This document shows, in pieces, positions 26,334-36,107 of a stretch of DNA of 64,000 bases. The notes beneath the pieces were generated by a model that worked only from the letters and a program-made list of their open reading frames with translations, did no database searches and was not told the origin of the DNA. How positions within the stretch are numbered: the first letter of the stretch is position 1; each line of letters opens with the position of its first letter. This DNA is from an uncultured Lachnospiraceae bacterium (GTDB taxonomy: Bacteria > Bacillota > Clostridia > Lachnospirales > Lachnospiraceae): NCBI GenBank assembly GCA_902776305.1, contig CACYPS010000026.1:1-64000 (forward strand), read 5' to 3'. Made by a program: the position numbers and the translations under genes.

Positions 26334-26431
26334 AGGAGCTGTCACATCAGGCAGTGTCGCCGCAATATTGGAGATATATACATATATTATCTGCAATACT
26401 GCGGCAGCACACCGTAATGTGATATGCTCCT
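26334..26431. repeat. Foldback element, family H copy C
   Basis: 98-bp imperfect palindrome: AGGAGCTGTCACATCAGGCA against, inverted, AGGAGCATATCACATTACGG; inner arms GCCGCAATATTGGAGATA against, inverted, GCCGCAGTATTGCAGATA. Followed by TTCTTTTTTT, so it probably terminates ispD transcription. Confidence 0.85.
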
Positions 26432-26513
26432 TCTTTTTTTGTGTGACTTTTTGACGACTGAAGAGGGATGAACACTGAAGAGGCAGACGTGAAAATAGTA
26501 AGGAAATATAGTC

Positions 26514-26571
26514 TAAAATTGCCAAAAGATTACACATGTGATATGATGTTAATAGTATAAAATTGCCAAAA
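26514..26571 (+). promoter_or_regulatory. dhaL promoter with duplicated TAAAATTGCCAAAA box
   Basis: TTGCCA (26519-26524), 17 bases, TATGAT (26542-26547). The 14-mer TAAAATTGCCAAAA occurs at 26514-26527, overlapping the -35 box, and again at 26558-26571, just before the ribosome site; spacing 44 bp. Two identical boxes flanking the start region look like operator sites. Confidence 0.65.
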
Positions 26572-26585
26572 AAGGAGGAGATAAA

Positions 26586-27209
26586 ATGTCCACTAAAGTA
26601 TATGATTGTATTTCCAAAATCGGTGATACGATCGAAGAGAACAAAGACTTTCTGACAGATCTGGACCGTGAGATCGGTGACGCCGACCATGGAGTCAACA
26701 TGGCGCGTGGCTTTCATGCGGTGGTCGAGAAGATTCCGAAGGATGACGCCAACATTGGTGCTGTCCTGAAGAAAACCGGCATGACGCTGCTCTCAACAGT
26801 CGGCGGAGCGTCCGGACCGCTTTACGGTACTGCTTACATGGAAGCCGGAAAAGTCATGGCAGGAAAGACAGAAATGACCGCTGAAGACTTCTCCGCTATT
26901 CTTAAGGCTGCCATAGCAGGCATTCAGAAGCGAGGGAAAGCTATCCGCGGTGAGAAGACCATGCTTGACGCGCTTATACCGGCATCAGAAGTCTTTGATG
27001 AAAAAATAGCCGGAGGATCGGATATTGTAACAGCTCTTAATGCTGCGTGCGAGGAAGCGGAAAAAGGCATTGAGTATACAAAGACGATCCGGGCAACAAA
27101 GGGACGCGCAAGCTATCTGGGAGACCGCAGTATCGGACATCAGGATCCCGGCGCGACGTCCGCAACACTGACACTTGAGACGATCCGTGATTTCCTGAAG
27201 GAGGAGTAA
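26586..27209 (+). CDS. dhaL: Dihydroxyacetone kinase subunit DhaL
   Basis: ADP-binding subunit of PTS-dependent dihydroxyacetone kinase. 207 residues with the Mg-ADP binding segment REIGDADHGVNMARG, TVGGASGPLYGTAYMEAG and the closing RSIGHQDPGATS. ATG 26586 has AAAGGAGGAG upstream. First gene of dhaL-dhaM-dhaK, an order different from the dhaK-dhaL-dhaM of E. coli. Confidence 0.94.
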   Translation: MSTKVYDCISKIGDTIEENKDFLTDLDREIGDADHGVNMARGFHAVVEKIPKDDANIGAVLKKTGMTLLSTVGGASGPLYGTAYMEAGKVMAGKTEMTAEDFSAILKAAIAGIQKRGKAIRGEKTMLDALIPASEVFDEKIAGGSDIVTALNAACEEAEKGIEYTKTIRATKGRASYLGDRSIGHQDPGATSATLTLETIRDFLKEE

Positions 27210-27217
27210 TTGCTGAT

Positions 27218-27604
27218 ATGGTTGGAATAGTTATCGTATCACACAGTCCGAAGATAGCGGAAGGTATCAGAGACCTGGCACTTGAGATGGCACAGGGATA
27301 TGAGGGGCTATACTGTGCCGCAGGTCTTGAAGACGGTACGATCGGAACAGACGCTGTTCGCATAATGGAAGCAATTCAGGATGCTGATGCAGGGGACGGC
27401 GTTGTTGTTCTGGCCGATCTCGGCAGCGGTATCATGAGCGCCGAGATGGCTATTGATATGCTTGACGGAAGTGTGAAAGTACAGATTGCTGATGCTCCGA
27501 TCGTGGAGGGAGCAATACTTGCGGCAGTGGAAGCTTCAGCCGGCGGGACATTTGAGCATGTCCTGGAGGAGACGGAGAAGACCAGAGGACTCAGCAAACT
27601 ATAA
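27218..27604 (+). CDS. dhaM: Dihydroxyacetone kinase phosphotransfer subunit DhaM
   Basis: EIIA-mannose-like protein that passes phosphate from the PTS to DhaL-bound ADP. 128 residues, the single-domain form (E. coli DhaM adds HPr and EI-like domains). VGIVIVSHSPKIAEGI contains the phospho-accepting His9, followed by GTDAVRIMEAI and LADLGSGIMSAEMA. Eight bases after dhaL. Depends on general HPr/EI, which links it to the HprK regulated PTS. Confidence 0.93.
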   Translation: MVGIVIVSHSPKIAEGIRDLALEMAQGYEGLYCAAGLEDGTIGTDAVRIMEAIQDADAGDGVVVLADLGSGIMSAEMAIDMLDGSVKVQIADAPIVEGAILAAVEASAGGTFEHVLEETEKTRGLSKL

Positions 27605-27697
27605 GCATTTGTAGTGAAATGAACGAATTGTTAATCTTTTAGGTGGAACCGAAACTGTTCCATATGAACAGGTTTTTATAAAGGAGGAATTATCATC

Positions 27698-28693
27698 ATG
27701 AAGAAACTGATTAACGAGATCGACAATATCGTCGATGAAATGCTTGATGGCATGACCGCTGCGTATCCTAACTATGTTAAGCGTCTTGAAGGTCTGGATG
27801 TTCTTGTTCGTGCAGGCGGTTCCGAGGGAAAGGTCGCTCTGGTATCCGGCGGCGGCAGCGGACATGAGCCGGCACACGGCGGCTTTGTAGGCAAGGGAAT
27901 GCTGGATGCCGCTGTTGCGGGTGCTGTCTTCACATCCCCCACACCGGATCAGGTCTATGAGGCGATCAAGGCTGCTGACGGCGGTAAGGGCGTTCTTCTT
28001 GTAATCAAGAACTACACAGGCGATGTTATGAACTTTGAGATGGCTGCCGATATGGCTCGTGATGAGGATATCGAAGTAGATCAGGTCATTGTTGCGGACG
28101 ACGTCGCTGTTGAGAACAGTACATGGACGACGGGACGCCGCGGTATCGCCGGCACGATCTTCGTACATAAGCTTGCAGGTGCCTGCGCTGAAGCCGGCGG
28201 ATCTCTTGCTGATGTAAAACGCATCGCAGAGAAGGTCATTGCAAATGTTCGCTCCATGGGTATGGCCGTCGATGCCTGCACAGTTCCCGCAGCGGGCAAG
28301 CCGAGCTTTGATCTGGCAGAAGATGAGATCGAGATCGGTATCGGTATCCACGGCGAGCCGGGCGTAAATCGCGAAAAACTGAGTTCTGTCAATGATATCT
28401 CCGATAAACTTCTGGATAAGATTTTTGCAGAAGGAATTTATAATGCAGGAGATGAAGTGGCTGTTATGGTGAACGGCATGGGCGGAACGCCTCTCATGGA
28501 ACTCTTTGTTGCCAATAAGCATGTTCATGAAGTTCTTGCTGACAAGGGCATCAAGATATACAAGACACTCGTAGGCAATTACATGACCTCTCTGGATATG
28601 GAAGGTTTCTCCATCACTCTGCTTAAGCTGGATGATGAGCTCAAGACGTACCTGGATGCACCGGCTGATACACCGGCGTTTGTTCAGGTATAA
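27698..28693 (+). CDS. dhaK: Dihydroxyacetone kinase subunit DhaK
   Basis: Substrate-binding subunit; dihydroxyacetone forms a hemiaminal with a His. 331 residues: VSGGGSGHEPAHGGFVG, the KNYTGDVMNFEMAA loop, and the catalytic His in EIGIGIHGEPG. Ribosome site AAAGGAGGAA. The 93-base gap from dhaM includes a short hairpin GGAAC/GTTCC. Product is dihydroxyacetone phosphate, which meets the products of the glycerol genes upstream of 35.7 kb. Confidence 0.95.
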   Translation: MKKLINEIDNIVDEMLDGMTAAYPNYVKRLEGLDVLVRAGGSEGKVALVSGGGSGHEPAHGGFVGKGMLDAAVAGAVFTSPTPDQVYEAIKAADGGKGVLLVIKNYTGDVMNFEMAADMARDEDIEVDQVIVADDVAVENSTWTTGRRGIAGTIFVHKLAGACAEAGGSLADVKRIAEKVIANVRSMGMAVDACTVPAAGKPSFDLAEDEIEIGIGIHGEPGVNREKLSSVNDISDKLLDKIFAEGIYNAGDEVAVMVNGMGGTPLMELFVANKHVHEVLADKGIKIYKTLVGNYMTSLDMEGFSITLLKLDDELKTYLDAPADTPAFVQV

Positions 28694-28776
28694 TCTCAGA
28701 CGCAGCTTTATTGAAAAGCGGCGTTCATGAAATGTTTTGCAGTACGTAAGCATATTCAAGAACTGATTAAAAGCAT

Positions 28777-28815
28777 AAAAAAGGGAATCCTGTTTACTTC
28801 AGGATTCCTTTTTTT
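28777..28815. terminator. Bidirectional terminator dhaK/plsY
   Basis: AAAAAAGGGAATCCTG and CAGGATTCCTTTTTTT form a strong stem with A and T runs, serving both convergent genes. Confidence 0.92.
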
Positions 28816-28818
28816 GTC

Positions 28819-29430
28819 TTATCCCATCCATTTGATCTTCGACTCTGTTCCGGCCTTGATCCTCTGAATGTTTTCTCTGTGGCGATACACGATGAAGAGC
28901 CAGAGGCAAAGCAGGCAGATGGTAATATGAATCGGGTTATGCACGAAGATGGCACTTGCAAGTACTTCAGCTCCTACGGAAGTCATGCTGGACACCGATA
29001 CCATTCGGCAGGCATAGAGAACTGCGAAGAATACGATGACCGGGAAGAAGAACTGCCAGAACCAGCTGTGGTTCACAAAGATGGCCAATCCGAGAAAATA
29101 CCCGAATGTTGTTGCAACAGCCTTACCGCCCTTGAAATTGGCGAAGACCGGGAAGCAATGGCCCAGACAGCAGGCAAGCCCCGCAAAGGGAATTGCCGGC
29201 TTATAAATGAACCATGCCACACACATAGCCATTACAGCCTTTGATACGTCGAGGAGCGTTACGATGACTCCTGCGGGTTTTCCGAGGACTCTGCCGGCAT
29301 TGGTGGCACCGAGATTTCCGGAACCGTACTGTCTGATGTCCTTGTGATAGAAAACTTTGCCGATTACGAGCGCCCATGAAATGGAACCGAACAGATAACT
29401 GATCAGCATGATGATTATCACTTTAAGCAT
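28819..29430 (-). CDS. plsY: Glycerol-3-phosphate acyltransferase PlsY
   Basis: Membrane enzyme that acylates position 1 of glycerol-3-phosphate from acyl-phosphate, starting phospholipid synthesis. 203 residues with five predicted membrane segments; motifs YGSGNLGATNAGRVLG, the central GHCFPVFANFKGGKAVATT and the N-terminal YLFGSI are all present. It follows pgsA by 17 bases on the same strand. Confidence 0.95.
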   Translation of the reverse strand: MLKVIIIMLISYLFGSISWALVIGKVFYHKDIRQYGSGNLGATNAGRVLGKPAGVIVTLLDVSKAVMAMCVAWFIYKPAIPFAGLACCLGHCFPVFANFKGGKAVATTFGYFLGLAIFVNHSWFWQFFFPVIVFFAVLYACRMVSVSSMTSVGAEVLASAIFVHNPIHITICLLCLWLFIVYRHRENIQRIKAGTESKIKWMG

Positions 29431-29447
29431 AATATCCTCCCGTAGCT

Positions 29448-29978
29448 TCAGTCAGCGTTCTTAAATACCTGAGCGTTCTTGATGAAATACTCAATTCCAG
29501 AGTAAACTGTTGTTGCGACAATGATGACAATACATGCGAGATTGAGCCAGGCAGGTATGTTCAGCATCATAAGGCAGAGACATACCATTGTGGAAGCAGT
29601 TTTGACTTTACCGGACCATGCGGCGGCGATTACAAGCCCCTGTTCAACAGCGACAAGTCTCATGCCGGATACCGCGAATTCGCGGAAAAGCACGATAGCG
29701 AGAGCCCAGCCGGGCATCTGTCCGCATTCTACGAACCAGCACATTGCGGACAGCACGAGAACTTTATCAGCGAGCGGATCCATAAATTTTCCGAAGTTGG
29801 TTATCTGATTATAGTGTCGTGCAATGTAACCGTCGAGTGTGTCTGTAAGACTGGCGATGATAAAGACGCCAAGAGCCCAGTAGCGGCAACTCGGAAATCC
29901 TGCATACAGAACCCCGAGAAATACCGGAATCAGGGCCATTCTCAGTAGAGTTAGTTTGTTAGCAGTTGTCATACTCAA
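29448..29978 (-). CDS. pgsA: CDP-diacylglycerol--glycerol-3-phosphate 3-phosphatidyltransferase
   Basis: Makes phosphatidylglycerol phosphate from CDP-DAG and glycerol-3-phosphate. 176 residues, multi-spanning. The CDP-alcohol phosphotransferase motif is complete: DTLDGYIARHYNQITNFGKF followed by MDPLADK. Ribosome site GGAGG before ATG. Paired with plsY; both consume glycerol-3-phosphate supplied by the nearby glpK. Confidence 0.93.
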   Translation of the reverse strand: MSMTTANKLTLLRMALIPVFLGVLYAGFPSCRYWALGVFIIASLTDTLDGYIARHYNQITNFGKFMDPLADKVLVLSAMCWFVECGQMPGWALAIVLFREFAVSGMRLVAVEQGLVIAAAWSGKVKTASTMVCLCLMMLNIPAWLNLACIVIIVATTVYSGIEYFIKNAQVFKNAD

Positions 29979-29996
29979 TTCCTCCGTTAGAAACAG

Positions 29997-30033
29997 GAAA
30001 AGACCGCGCTAAGATCGGATCTTGAGCGCGGTC
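29997..30033 (-). terminator. Terminator of the glycerol-3-phosphate dehydrogenase operon
   Basis: On the minus strand GACCGCGCT pairs with AGCGCGGTC (30033-30025/30010-30002), followed by TTTT. It separates this operon from pgsA-plsY. Confidence 0.8.
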
Positions 30034-30048
30034 TGATCTTGAATCCAG

Positions 30049-30408
30049 TTAATCAATATTTCGTGTCGCCACGACATTAATTCCTGTACCGACGACATCG
30101 GCAATTATTATATCACCAATACGTACAGGTGCGTCAACACAAACATCATCGATTGCCTTCATGCATTCAAAAATTTTATCTTTTGGTATGTCTCCTGCGG
30201 TCTTGACGGAAACTCTGTGCTTTGTGCCGCCTTTGACCACGACCGTTGAAGTGACTGTTCTCTCAGGATGAATAACTTCCTTGCGTGCATATCTGTCACC
30301 GATTGCACATGTATTTCCCGCTATAGAAAGGATTTCACTGCCTTCAAGTTCAACAGTGATCTGGCAGCCCATCGGGCAGCCAATGCATGTAATTTCTCTT
30401 TTTTCCAT
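30049..30408 (-). CDS. DUF1667 protein (small iron-sulfur-type partner of GlpA-like dehydrogenase)
   Basis: 119 residues with a Cys cluster CIGCPMGC near the N-terminus, suggesting an Fe-S or metal site. DUF1667 proteins are typically encoded next to GlpA-like dehydrogenases and a FAD oxidoreductase in Clostridia and may be the third subunit, in place of GlpC. The ATG at 30408 lies one base after the stop of the preceding gene; an ATG at 30423 inside that gene is an alternative. Electron-transfer role is inferred from context. Confidence 0.88.
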   Translation of the reverse strand: MEKREITCIGCPMGCQITVELEGSEILSIAGNTCAIGDRYARKEVIHPERTVTSTVVVKGGTKHRVSVKTAGDIPKDKIFECMKAIDDVCVDAPVRIGDIIIADVVGTGINVVATRNID

Positions 30409-30409
30409 G

Positions 30410-31678
30410 TTATTCTGCCTCAATCTTTATTGTGATGGTCTTAAGGTCCTCTTTACCCTGAAGTTTCTTCTTCTGCAGAATGACCTGTTCCATCTCACCG
30501 GGTGCGAGTATTCTCTTCTTTGCGTGATGGATTCGCTCGTCATCCAGATAAACACTTACGAAAGAATTCTTGTATACTGCTCCGACACGGAAACGCACGG
30601 TGAGCAGGTCGTCCATTCTGTCGATATTGACGGTTGAAGGAACGGTGTAGCGTGCTCCGTCGGTAGCTTTGATAGTTACAACGTGATCGGTATCTTTATC
30701 CTGTCTGCCTTCCAGAACATATTTCGCGGCGTTCTCGCCGGCTTTGGCCGCTTCTTCGGAAACATAGTCGACAAGATCGTGGACATGGAGGACGTTGCCG
30801 CAGGCAAATATTCCGTCGACGCTCGTCTCGAGACTCTCCTTGACTTCCGGACCGTTTGTAATGCGGCTCATCTTGATACCGGCCTTGTTAGAAAGTTCGT
30901 TTTCGGGAATCAGTCCGCAGGAGAGCAGAAGAGTATCGCAGGTATAGCGCTCTTCGGTTCCCGGGATCGGTTTTCCTGTGTTGTCTACTTCGGCAATTGT
31001 CACGGCCGAGATGTGCTCTTTGCCTTCTATATCGACAACTGTGTGTGAAAGTTTCAGCGGAATGCCGTAGTCATCCAGGCACTGAACGATATTTCTCTTT
31101 AATCCGCCGGAGTAGGGCATGAGTTCCGCAACGACCTTGACGATTGCTCCTTCGAGTGTCATACGTCTTGCCATAATGAGACCGATATCGCCGGATCCGA
31201 GGATAACTACCTCACGGCCGGGCATGTAGCCTTCGATATTAACGAGTCTCTGTGCGGTTCCTGCCGAGAAGATTCCTGCAGGACGGAAGCCCGGAATGTT
31301 GAGAGCGCCCCTCGGACGTTCGCGGCATCCCATGGCAAGAATTACTGCTTTTGCCTGGATCTGATAGAGTCCGTCAATACGGCTCATCGCTGTTACGATA
31401 AGGTCTTCGGTGATATCCATGACCATCGTGTTAAGTCTGTATTCGATCTTCTCCTCGAGGACCTGCTCGATAAAGCGGTATGCATATTCCGGTCCGGTCA
31501 ATTCTTCTTTGAATGTGTGCAGACCGAATCCGTTGTGGATGCACTGATTCAGAATACCGCCGAGCTCGTGATCTCGCTCGAGTATCAGGATTGATTGTAT
31601 GCCTGCTTTTCGTGCGGAGACTGCAGCCGCAAGGCCTGCCGGTCCGCCGCCGATAATGACTATATCATATGTAATCAT
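30410..31678 (-). CDS. NAD(P)/FAD-dependent oxidoreductase (GlpB-like position)
   Basis: 422 residues with the FAD-binding dinucleotide motif IVIIGGGPAGLAAAV, a second nucleotide-binding GREVVILGSGDIGLIMAR and the FAD motif VDGIFACGNVLH. A Cys in GGILNQCIHNGFG may be redox active. It overlaps the upstream GlpA-like gene by four bases and abuts the DUF1667 gene, so it is likely a subunit of the same glycerol-3-phosphate oxidising complex, passing electrons from flavin to another carrier. Exact partner unknown. Confidence 0.88.
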   Translation of the reverse strand: MITYDIVIIGGGPAGLAAAVSARKAGIQSILILERDHELGGILNQCIHNGFGLHTFKEELTGPEYAYRFIEQVLEEKIEYRLNTMVMDITEDLIVTAMSRIDGLYQIQAKAVILAMGCRERPRGALNIPGFRPAGIFSAGTAQRLVNIEGYMPGREVVILGSGDIGLIMARRMTLEGAIVKVVAELMPYSGGLKRNIVQCLDDYGIPLKLSHTVVDIEGKEHISAVTIAEVDNTGKPIPGTEERYTCDTLLLSCGLIPENELSNKAGIKMSRITNGPEVKESLETSVDGIFACGNVLHVHDLVDYVSEEAAKAGENAAKYVLEGRQDKDTDHVVTIKATDGARYTVPSTVNIDRMDDLLTVRFRVGAVYKNSFVSVYLDDERIHHAKKRILAPGEMEQVILQKKKLQGKEDLKTITIKIEAE

Positions 31679-33126
31679 GCTTCGCCTCCGTTTTTACCCT
31701 TGGTCCTTTCAAGTACGATATTGCTGCGTCCGCCGCTCTTTGTGATTTCTTCCATGGGGATTCCGAGTTCGCGATTAAGAATCTCCATTACACGAGGTGA
31801 GCAGAAGCCTGCCTGACATCTTCCCATACCTGCACGGGTTCTGCGCTTGACTCCGTCGAGACTGCGTGCACCCAGCGGTCTGTGAATTGCATCAAGGATT
31901 TCGCCTTCGGAGATCGATTCGCAGCGGCAGATGATATTGCCGTACGCCGGCTTCTCTTTGATCAGTTCAGCTCTGTCTTCAAAGCTTAATTCCTGAGGGT
32001 TCAGTATACCTTTTCTCTTTGAGATCCAGTTTTCCTTTTCGGTGAGCTCCATCTTTTCCTTCATCATCTGACCGACATACTCGCCGATAGCGGGACAGGA
32101 TGTAAGTCCGGGCGATTCAATGCCCGCGCAATCGATAAAGTGCGGAGCATCTTCGACCTCTTTGATGATGAATTCATGGTGAGCCTCGTGGGCTCTCAGG
32201 CCGGCAAAGGATGTGATGACTTTCCTGAGCGGAAGATCTCTTACGTGTGCACCGGCTTTTGCAATCAGGTCATTGATGCCGGCAGCAGTTGTGTTGTTGC
32301 CTTCTTTGTCTTCAATGTCGACAGCCGTAGGTCCTACAATCAGGTTACCGTGGACTGTCGGTGATACAAGCACGCCCTTGCCCAGATTGGTAGGCTGCGG
32401 GAATATTGTATGCTTTACATGACCGCCCACTTCTTTATCAAGAAGGCAGTAGTCGCCGCGTCTCGGCGTGATATGTATCTTATTCTCGCTGACCATGTTG
32501 TGAATGATATCAGCATATACGCCGGCAGCGTTAATTACATATTTTGCCGTATATTCGCCGTTATTCGTGCGAAGGTGCCAGATGCCGTCCGCATCGGCTT
32601 TTATATCTTCTACCTGTGTATTGAAACGGAATTCTACGCCGTTTTCAGCTGCATTTTCAGCCATGGCAATATTCAGAATGAACGGACAGATGATGCCGCT
32701 TGTGGGTGCGTAAAGCGCTCCCTGGACATTTTCACTGAGGTTCGGTTCCATCTCGAGCGCTTCCTCTCTGTTCAGGATACGGAGCTCTTTGACACCGTTG
32801 GCAATGCCGCGGTCATAGAGAGTCTTCAGTCCGTCAAGCGCCTCTTTGTGGATACATACGACCATAGCGCCGTTTCTCTTGAACGGAATGTCAAGATCTT
32901 CGGCGAGCTGTGTCATCATCTCGTTTCCTCTGACATTCATCTTTGCCATCATAGATCCTTCCGCGGCGTCAAAACCTGCGTGGACTATGGCAGAGTTGGC
33001 TTTCGAAGTGCCTGTGCAGACATCTTCGCCTTTTTCCAGAACACAGATATTCGCATTATATCTTGATAGTTCTCTGGCGACGGAGCTTCCTGTTACTCCG
33101 GCGCCGATGATAATTATATCATACAT
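31675..33126 (-). CDS. glpA: Glycerol-3-phosphate dehydrogenase, GlpA-like, with C-terminal [2Fe-2S] domain
   Basis: Oxidises glycerol-3-phosphate to dihydroxyacetone phosphate. 483 residues: FAD motif IIIIGAGVTGSSVAREL, GTSKANSAIVHAGFDA, and a C-terminal BFD-like domain with four cysteines (ICRCES ... GRCQAGFC). Overlaps the next gene by ATGA. A relation to other DAO-family dehydrogenases (for example hydroxyglutarate oxidase) is possible, but the glpF/glpK neighbourhood favours glycerol-3-phosphate. Confidence 0.9.
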   Translation of the reverse strand: MYDIIIIGAGVTGSSVARELSRYNANICVLEKGEDVCTGTSKANSAIVHAGFDAAEGSMMAKMNVRGNEMMTQLAEDLDIPFKRNGAMVVCIHKEALDGLKTLYDRGIANGVKELRILNREEALEMEPNLSENVQGALYAPTSGIICPFILNIAMAENAAENGVEFRFNTQVEDIKADADGIWHLRTNNGEYTAKYVINAAGVYADIIHNMVSENKIHITPRRGDYCLLDKEVGGHVKHTIFPQPTNLGKGVLVSPTVHGNLIVGPTAVDIEDKEGNNTTAAGINDLIAKAGAHVRDLPLRKVITSFAGLRAHEAHHEFIIKEVEDAPHFIDCAGIESPGLTSCPAIGEYVGQMMKEKMELTEKENWISKRKGILNPQELSFEDRAELIKEKPAYGNIICRCESISEGEILDAIHRPLGARSLDGVKRRTRAGMGRCQAGFCSPRVMEILNRELGIPMEEITKSGGRSNIVLERTKGKNGGEA

Positions 33127-33184
33127 TGTATTTTTCCTTTTGTTAGTATTGTGTTTTCTACCTGTGTGACCAGATTATGAGTGT

Positions 33185-33229
33185 AAAAGAGGAATCGGCG
33201 TGACACCAAGGCGCCGTGACCGATTCCTC
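33185..33229 (-). terminator. Terminator after glpF
   Basis: Stem GAGGAATCGG/CCGATTCCTC (33229-33220/33198-33189 on the minus strand), with TTTTA following. Lies between glpF and glpA, so the two are probably separate or attenuated transcripts. Confidence 0.8.
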
Positions 33230-33281
33230 GAATTTATGTCTGATCAAATGAAGCATTCAAATCTCAGACAACTTTATTAAA

Positions 33282-33992
33282 TTATGCAAATACAGCCATC
33301 CAAAGCAGAGAAGCTACGATGCCGCCGCAAATCGGAGCGACAGCCGGAATCCAGCCGTATGCCCAGTCGGGATCTTTCTTGCCCTTGTTCGGAGCAAGAA
33401 CCTGATATGCAAAACGCGGAGCGGAATCTCTTGCTGCATTCATAGCATAACCTGTCAGGCCGCCGAAGGAAGCGCCGCATGCAACGATGACGCCGTATAC
33501 GAGAACCCATGATACACCTGAAGCGCCTGCATCACCCGGAATAGAAGCGAGTGTGAAAACAAGTATGAATGTTGCTACGAACTCGGAAAGGAAGTTAAGG
33601 ACTGTGTTGCGGATGGACGGTCCTGTGCAGAAGCAGCCGCGGATCGTGGCATCATCATCAGTAGCTTTGATGTGATCGCCGTAAAGTACCATCAGGATTG
33701 CAGCACCGCAGAAACCGCCGAGCATCTGAGCGATAATATAGCCCGGAACCAGACTCCATGCGAGACCGCCGCGAATAGCAAGGCCGATCGTTACAGCAGG
33801 ATTGAAGTGAGCGCCTGACATTGCACCAAATGTGAATGCAGGAACCATAACTGCCATGCCCCAGCCGATAAGAATGTGGACAGTACCGCCACCTTTCATG
33901 CCGGATTTGTTAAGACTTACGTTGCAGCATACGCCGTCGCCGAGAAGAACCAGCATCATTGTTCCGATAAATTCTGCTAAATAAGCTTGCAT
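33282..33992 (-). CDS. glpF: Glycerol uptake facilitator (aquaglyceroporin)
   Basis: MIP-family channel admitting glycerol. 236 residues, six membrane segments. The first half-helix loop is the normal HFNPAVTIG; the second reads MNAARDSAPR, so the usual NPA is NAA while the glycerol-type Asp (RD) after it is kept. This Asp supports glycerol rather than water selectivity. The gene lies between glpK and the glycerol-3-phosphate dehydrogenase genes. Confidence 0.94.
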   Translation of the reverse strand: MQAYLAEFIGTMMLVLLGDGVCCNVSLNKSGMKGGGTVHILIGWGMAVMVPAFTFGAMSGAHFNPAVTIGLAIRGGLAWSLVPGYIIAQMLGGFCGAAILMVLYGDHIKATDDDATIRGCFCTGPSIRNTVLNFLSEFVATFILVFTLASIPGDAGASGVSWVLVYGVIVACGASFGGLTGYAMNAARDSAPRFAYQVLAPNKGKKDPDWAYGWIPAVAPICGGIVASLLWMAVFA

Positions 33993-34022
33993 TTTAATAC
34001 CTCCATCATTAAGAAAACAGCT

Positions 34023-34080
34023 GAAGACTGCTTCCGGCAGAAAGAAAACCCTGCGGGAATACCCGTAGCAGTCTTCGGAT
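34023..34080 (-). terminator. Terminator-like hairpin after glpK
   Basis: GAAGACTGC (34023-34031) and GCAGTCTTC (34068-34076), 9 bp with a 36-base loop; on the minus strand it is followed by AGCTGTTTTCTT. Confidence 0.6.
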
Positions 34081-34128
34081 ATTTTATAGTATTTTCCGGT
34101 ACAGGTATAAGCCGGATTGAATTCCGAT

Positions 34129-35687
<1,559 letters not shown>

Positions 35688-35720
35688 TTATAGTTATAAA
35701 AACTTAAATTTGCTATCTAC

Positions 35721-35749
35721 AATTTACACCATAAACGGCTTCTGTTCAA
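35721..35749 (-). promoter_or_regulatory. Promoter for glpK
   Basis: Minus strand: TTGAAC, 17 bases, TAAATT. Just upstream (35758-35776) is a direct repeat TGCACAAAA-TGCACAAAT that could be an operator. Confidence 0.55.
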
Positions 35750-35903
35750 TAGATTGTTTGCACAAAATGCACAAATATTATAGTGCTGCCGGTACAAACC
35801 CGGTTTTTTTGCGTAAGACCGGACTTTGTATCGCATCAGCACCGGGCGACATAATGCCAAACCGGATTCATGCGGGAAAAGAACGAAAACAGGTAAATTA
35901 TGC

Positions 35904-35932
35904 TTGCCAATCCCCGCGCTCTCTGCTATAAT
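35904..35932 (+). promoter_or_regulatory. Promoter for tRNA-Ser(TGA)
   Basis: TTGCCA (35904-35909), 17 bases, perfect TATAAT (35927-35932). Confidence 0.88.
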
Positions 35933-35960
35933 TCATATGCTGTATGAAATAACAGATTTT

Positions 35961-36046
35961 GCAGAGGTATCGAAGTGGTCATAACGAGGCGGTCTTGAAA
36001 ACCGTTTGTCCGAAAGGGCGCATGGGTTCGAATCCCATCCTCTGCG
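35961..36046 (+). tRNA. tRNA-Ser (anticodon TGA)
   Basis: 86 bases. Acceptor GCAGAGG pairs with CCTCTGC; anticodon loop CTTGAAA gives TGA (reads UCA); a long variable arm GTCCGAAAGGGC identifies a class II tRNA; T-loop GGTTCGAATCC. No encoded CCA. Confidence 0.97.
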
Positions 36047-36050
36047 GTAG

Positions 36051-36080
36051 AAAGGGTTCCGGAAGGAACCCTTTTTCGTT
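36051..36080 (+). terminator. Terminator after tRNA-Ser(TGA)
   Basis: AAAGGGTTCC/GGAACCCTTT stem with four-base loop, then TTTTCGTTTT. Confidence 0.9.
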
Positions 36081-36107
36081 TTCTATGACAGAAGAAGGAG
36101 CATGTCA

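Noticed and set aside
36047-36107. Cobalamin riboswitch upstream of cobS
   Set aside because: The short gap after the tRNA gene holds only a terminator and the ribosome site.
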